DNA of 11,013 nt from Pseudomonas sp. (GTDB lineage Bacteria; Pseudomonadota; Gammaproteobacteria; Pseudomonadales; Pseudomonadaceae). Positions 6,815 to 11,013 of the stretch are shown one piece after another (within the stretch, counting starts at the first letter, position 1; the number at the start of each line of letters is the position of its first letter). The stretch spans positions 4,181 through 15,193 of the forward strand of contig DQGF01000158.1 of the NCBI GenBank assembly GCA_003525045.1, read 5' to 3'. The position numbers and the translations under genes were made by a program. The notes beneath the pieces are model-generated. The model made no database searches, was not told the origin of the DNA, and saw only the letters and a list, made by a program, of their open reading frames with translations.

Positions 6815-6850
6815 CATCCATTTCGCTCATCCACTACAGTGTCAAAGGTC

Positions 6851-8068
<1,218 letters not shown>

Positions 8069-8120
8069 GCCATTACTCCACGGGGTTCTACGGAAAGCCG
8101 TCAAGTCTACCGGTCATGCA

Positions 8121-8185
8121 GAATAATTTACAGAGGCGCGACAGCTTATGACGACGAAGCGACAGATTATGTCGAGCGAGCGACG
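8121..8185 (-). promoter_or_regulatory. ArgR operator of three tandem half-sites upstream of argG
   Basis: On the minus strand, TGTCGC occurs at 8143-8138 and 8164-8159, and CGTCGC (one mismatch) at 8185-8180; each is exactly 21 bases from the next. The Pseudomonas ArgR half-site, as I remember it, is TGTCGC-N8-AA-N5, also 21 bases and arranged in tandem. The argG-proximal copy fits fully, with AA at 8129-8128. AT-rich -10-like sequences (TAAATT 8130-8125, TATTCT 8126-8121) lie just downstream, so bound ArgR would cover the -35 region and probably represses argG when arginine is present. The same DNA is the spacer after the motY stop. Confidence 0.7.
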
Positions 8186-8197
8186 ACTATGGCCGAT

Positions 8198-9103
8198 TCA
8201 GGACGTCTTCGCCGTGGCCGATGCAGTTGCCTGAGGCGCCGGCGGCTCGATGGGCGCGACCCGCGCGAGCTGCACAATGACCCGACGGTTCTTCGCCCGG
8301 TTGGCAGCATTGGTGTTGGGCGCCAACGGATAACGTTCGCCGTGGAAGCGCAGGGTAATCTGCGATTCCTGAACACCGTTGGCCTTGAAGAACTCCATGA
8401 CCGCCAGGGCCCGGCGCCGTGACAGGTCACGGTTGGTCAAGCGGTTGCCGCTGTTGTCGGAGTGGCCATCGAGCTCGACGTGATTGACTGTCGGGTCGGC
8501 CTTCATGAAGTCCAGCATCACTTGCAATTGCGCCTTGGCCTGCGCGTCGAGATCGAGCCCTTCGCCGGGGAAGCCGATCTCGGATTGCCTGATCTGCTGG
8601 AAATTCTTCGGCAGCAGTTTCGCCACACAACCCTGGTAATCGTTAAAGGCCTTGCTGAACTTGACCGGCAACAGACGCACTTCCGAGACCAGGCCGTCGC
8701 CCGAATAATGCCGCACCACCGGACTGCGACCGTCCATCAAGCCACTGAGCAATCGCCCGGCCTGAACCTGCGAACTGTTGAACAGCACATTGCCGCTGCC
8801 GATTCGCACGGAACCGAGGTTGATATCGCCACGCCCCGGCTGCCAAGGCGCTGCGGCCGCCAGCAACGTCGCCGATCCGCCACCGATCATCGCGTTGTAG
8901 GCCTTCAGACGAAACGTCGCCTGCTCACCGGCGCGGCGCACGAACTCACCCGATCCGAAATCGGTGATCGGTTGCGTCAGGCGGCACTCGAACTTGTCCC
9001 CTTCCACCGTCCACTCAATGCTCTCCATACGGGTCTGGAAAGTGAGCGCCATCGCGGGAAGGCTGGCAAACACACTGAGCAGGGCTAAATAACGCTGGCG
9101 CAC
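8198..9103 (-). CDS. motY: MotY, periplasmic flagellar stator-associated protein with OmpA-like domain
   Basis: A 301-residue exported protein. Residues 1-21 form a signal peptide (MRQRYLALLSVFASLPAMA and on). The N-terminal domain (about 22-175) has two cysteines, Cys40 and Cys159, spaced as in MotY proteins where they form a disulfide. An OmpA-like peptidoglycan-binding domain follows (208-282) with VELDGHSDNSGNR (Asp216), LSRRRA (Arg231) and a final NRR motif. MotY sits around the basal body in the periplasm and supports stator units for swimming; P. aeruginosa PA3526, also between argG and pyrC, is MotY. The start is taken as GTG at 9103, because GGAG lies six bases upstream; a GTG at 9115 would disturb the signal peptide. 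A Pro/Ala/Thr-rich tail ends the protein. No motA/motB genes are nearby. Confidence 0.88.
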   Translation of the reverse strand: MRQRYLALLSVFASLPAMALTFQTRMESIEWTVEGDKFECRLTQPITDFGSGEFVRRAGEQATFRLKAYNAMIGGGSATLLAAAAPWQPGRGDINLGSVRIGSGNVLFNSSQVQAGRLLSGLMDGRSPVVRHYSGDGLVSEVRLLPVKFSKAFNDYQGCVAKLLPKNFQQIRQSEIGFPGEGLDLDAQAKAQLQVMLDFMKADPTVNHVELDGHSDNSGNRLTNRDLSRRRALAVMEFFKANGVQESQITLRFHGERYPLAPNTNAANRAKNRRVIVQLARVAPIEPPAPQATASATAKTS

Positions 9104-9168
9104 GGGAGGCTCCACTGGCTTCTACAACAAAAAGACCGACACACAGATGTTCACGGCATACCTGTTGG

Positions 9169-9195
9169 ATATCGGAAGCTTCCCGCAAAACTTGA
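9169..9195 (-). promoter_or_regulatory. Sigma-28 (FliA) type promoter for motY
   Basis: On the minus strand TCAAGTTT (9195-9188), an 11-base spacer and TCCGATAT (9176-9169) closely follow the flagellar sigma-28 consensus TAAAGTTT-N11-GCCGATAA: seven of eight and six of eight matches with exact spacing. Transcription would start near 9162, giving a leader of about 58 bases before the GTG at 9103. The match fits the flagellar role of motY and would place it among late flagellar genes. Confidence 0.7.
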
Positions 9196-9262
9196 TAGCG
9201 AGTGCCTGGAAGAGTCTTTTCCGGTAGCATTCCCCAGAGTTTGACCCGCCTGGAATCCCCTC

Positions 9263-10309
9263 ATGTCCGACCGCCTGACCCTGCTGCGTCCCGACGACTG
9301 GCACATTCATCTTCGCGATGGTGCCGTGTTGACCAATACCGTTGCGGATGTCGCGCGCACCTTTGGTCGCGCCATCATCATGCCCAACCTGGTACCTCCG
9401 GTGCGTAACGCCGCTGAAGCCGACAGCTATCGCCAGCGGATTCTCGCTGCACGCCCGGCTGGCAGTCGCTTCGAACCGTTGATGGTCCTTTACCTGACCG
9501 ACCGCACCCAGCCCGAAGAAATTCGTGAGGCCAAGGCCCGCGGCTTCATTCACGCCGCCAAGCTTTATCCGGCCGGCGCGACCACCAATTCGGACTCTGG
9601 CGTCACCAGCATCGACAAGATCTTCCCTGCACTCGAGGCCATGGCCGAAGTCGGGATGCCCTTGCTGGTTCACGGTGAAGTCACCCGTGGCGATGTCGAT
9701 GTATTCGACCGCGAAAAACTCTTCATCGATGAGCACTTGCGTCGTGTGGTCGAGCGTTTCCCGACGCTCAAAGTGGTGTTCGAACACATCACCACCACCG
9801 ACGCCGTGCAGTTCGTCAATGAGGCCTCGGCCAACGTCGGCGCGACCATCACCGCCCATCACCTGTTGTACAACCGTAACCATATGTTGGTGGGCGGGAT
9901 TCGGCCGCACTTCTACTGCCTGCCGATTCTCAAGCGCAATACGCATCAGGAAGCGTTGCTCGACGCCGCCACCAGCGGCAGCGACAAGTTCTTCCTTGGC
10001 ACCGACTCGGCGCCCCATGCCCAGCACGCCAAGGAAGCCGCGTGCGGCTGTGCCGGTTGCTACACCGCTTATGCCGCAATCGAGATGTATGCCGAAGCCT
10101 TCGAACAGCGCAACGCGCTGGACAAGCTCGAAGCCTTCGCCAGCGTCAATGGCCCGCGCTTCTATGGCCTGCCCGTGAACACCGATCGCATCACCCTGGT
10201 CCGCGACGAGTGGACCGCCCCAACCAGCCTGCCCTTTGGCGAGCTGACCGTTATCCCGCTGCGCGCCGGTGAAAAACTGCGCTGGCGCCTGCTGGAGGAA
10301 CACGCGTGA
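9263..10309 (+). CDS. pyrC: Dihydroorotase, class II
   Basis: A 348-residue zinc enzyme that closes carbamoyl aspartate to dihydroorotate in pyrimidine synthesis. It is the catalytically complete short type: the HxH metal motif is [10 protein letters not shown] (His14, His16), Lys100 is the carboxylated bridging lysine in HAAKLYPAG, His137 and His175 are further metal ligands, and Asp248 in LGTDSAPH is the catalytic aspartate. The ATG at 9263 gives [16 protein letters not shown] as in other pseudomonads; the ribosome-binding site is weak. It is divergent from motY, sharing a 159-base intergenic region, and overlaps rnt by four bases, so the two are probably co-translated. Confidence 0.97.
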   Translation: MSDRLTLLRPDDWHIHLRDGAVLTNTVADVARTFGRAIIMPNLVPPVRNAAEADSYRQRILAARPAGSRFEPLMVLYLTDRTQPEEIREAKARGFIHAAKLYPAGATTNSDSGVTSIDKIFPALEAMAEVGMPLLVHGEVTRGDVDVFDREKLFIDEHLRRVVERFPTLKVVFEHITTTDAVQFVNEASANVGATITAHHLLYNRNHMLVGGIRPHFYCLPILKRNTHQEALLDAATSGSDKFFLGTDSAPHAQHAKEAACGCAGCYTAYAAIEMYAEAFEQRNALDKLEAFASVNGPRFYGLPVNTDRITLVRDEWTAPTSLPFGELTVIPLRAGEKLRWRLLEEHA

Positions 10310-10983
10310 GTGAAGACCATTTCGACGACGAACAGGACGGTCAAGGCGGCGGAGGTGGTTCGCGCCACCCGATGGCTGAGCGCTTCCGTGGATACCTGCC
10401 AGTCGTTGTCGACGTTGAAACCGGTGGTTTCAACTCTGCCACTGACGCCTTGCTGGAAATTGCCGCGACTACCATCGGCATGGATGAAAAAGGGTTTGTA
10501 TACCCCGACCACACTTACTTTTTTCGCGTAGAACCGTTCGAGGGCGCCAATATCGAAGCGGCCGCCCTGGAATTCACCGGGATCAAACTCGATCACCCGT
10601 TGCGCATGGCCGTGAGTGAAGAAGCCGCGCTGACCGATATCTTCCGCGGCATCCGCAAGGCTCTGAAAGCCAATGGTTGCAAACGGGCGATTCTGGTCGG
10701 GCACAACAGCAGTTTTGATCTGGGTTTCCTTAACGCGGCTGTCGCGCGTCTGGACATGAAGCGCAACCCGTTTCATCCGTTCTCCAGCTTCGATACCGCG
10801 ACCCTGGCCGGTCTGGCTTACGGTCAAACCGTACTGGCCAAGGCCTGTCAGGCAGCCGATATCGACTTCGACGGTCGCGAGGCCCACTCGGCTCGTTACG
10901 ACACCGAGAAGACGGCTGAGCTGTTCTGCGGCATCGTCAATCGCTGGAAACAAATGGGTGGCTGGGAAGACTTCAACGACTGA
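10306..10983 (+). CDS. rnt: Ribonuclease T, 3'-5' exoribonuclease
   Basis: A 225-residue DEDD-family exonuclease that trims 3' ends of tRNA and other stable RNAs. Exo I is [10 protein letters not shown] (Asp36, Glu38), Exo II is [10 protein letters not shown] (Asp138) and Exo III is [14 protein letters not shown] (His194, Asp199), the same spacing as in E. coli RNase T (215 residues) with an offset of 13. The extra residues are an acidic, glycine-rich N-terminus ([13 protein letters not shown]) that is probably disordered. The start is GTG at 10306, overlapping the pyrC stop (GTGA) and preceded by the strong site GGAGGAA (10293-10299). Coupling to pyrC is expected. Confidence 0.96.
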   Translation: MSEDHFDDEQDGQGGGGGSRHPMAERFRGYLPVVVDVETGGFNSATDALLEIAATTIGMDEKGFVYPDHTYFFRVEPFEGANIEAAALEFTGIKLDHPLRMAVSEEAALTDIFRGIRKALKANGCKRAILVGHNSSFDLGFLNAAVARLDMKRNPFHPFSSFDTATLAGLAYGQTVLAKACQAADIDFDGREAHSARYDTEKTAELFCGIVNRWKQMGGWEDFND

Positions 10984-10993
10984 TTTGTATGCG

Positions 10994-11013
10994 TCTGTAG
11001 GAGCGAGCTTGCT
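10994..11013. repeat. Start of a Pseudomonas REP element, cut by the window edge
   Basis: The last 20 bases read ctgtaggagcgagcttgct, which matches the opening of the short palindromic REP repeats common between genes in fluorescent pseudomonads (TGTAGGAGCGAGCTTGCTCGCGA type). Only one arm is visible, so the full palindrome and any inverted partner lie outside. Its position, about ten bases after the rnt stop, is typical. Confidence 0.7.

Noticed and set aside
8138..8197. The repeated GCGACA units as a CRISPR or satellite array
   Set aside because: Only three imperfect 21-base units are present, and their spacing and sequence are better explained as ArgR half-sites.
9122..10303. Long minus-strand open frame opposite pyrC
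   Set aside because: Shadow of the complete pyrC gene; Gly/Val/His-rich composition typical of antisense frames.

Overview
The window looks like chromosomal DNA of a Pseudomonas, most likely of the P. fluorescens group. The coding DNA is GC-rich. The gene order rnf – nth – PA3496-type small gene and argG – motY – pyrC – rnt is the Pseudomonas order as I remember it. The last 20 bases match the start of the REP element typical of fluorescent pseudomonads. All identifications come from reading the sequence and from remembered family sequences; no search was run.

Left block (108-4515, + strand): a tightly overlapping operon rnfA-rnfB-rnfD-rnfG-rnfE-nth. It has the shape of the Rnf/Rsx electron-transport operon but is not a normal one. 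No rnfC (the NADH/FMN entry subunit) lies between rnfB and rnfD. RnfB lacks its N-terminal membrane anchor and carries a long, internally repeated helical tail that resembles the tail of RnfC. RnfA lacks both cysteines, and RnfE one of two, that normally hold the intramembrane [2Fe-2S] cluster. The twelve ferredoxin cysteines of RnfB and the FMN-site threonines of RnfD and RnfG are kept. This rewired Rnf-like complex is the most interesting object in the window.

Middle (4516-6850): a small acidic gene of the PA3496 family with its own promoter and terminator; an orphan NarL/LuxR-type response regulator on the minus strand; a roughly 490-base AT-rich stretch with no convincing gene; and an AT-rich gene for an unrecognised protein with two membrane segments and a cytoplasmic tail. 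The contrast in base composition with both flanks suggests a variable insertion site between two conserved blocks.

Right block (6851-11013): argG (minus strand) with three tandem 21-bp-spaced ArgR half-sites upstream; motY (minus strand), a flagellar stator-associated protein with a good sigma-28 (FliA) promoter; and, divergent from motY, a translationally coupled pyrC-rnt pair (dihydroorotase and RNase T). A REP-type repeat begins at the right edge.
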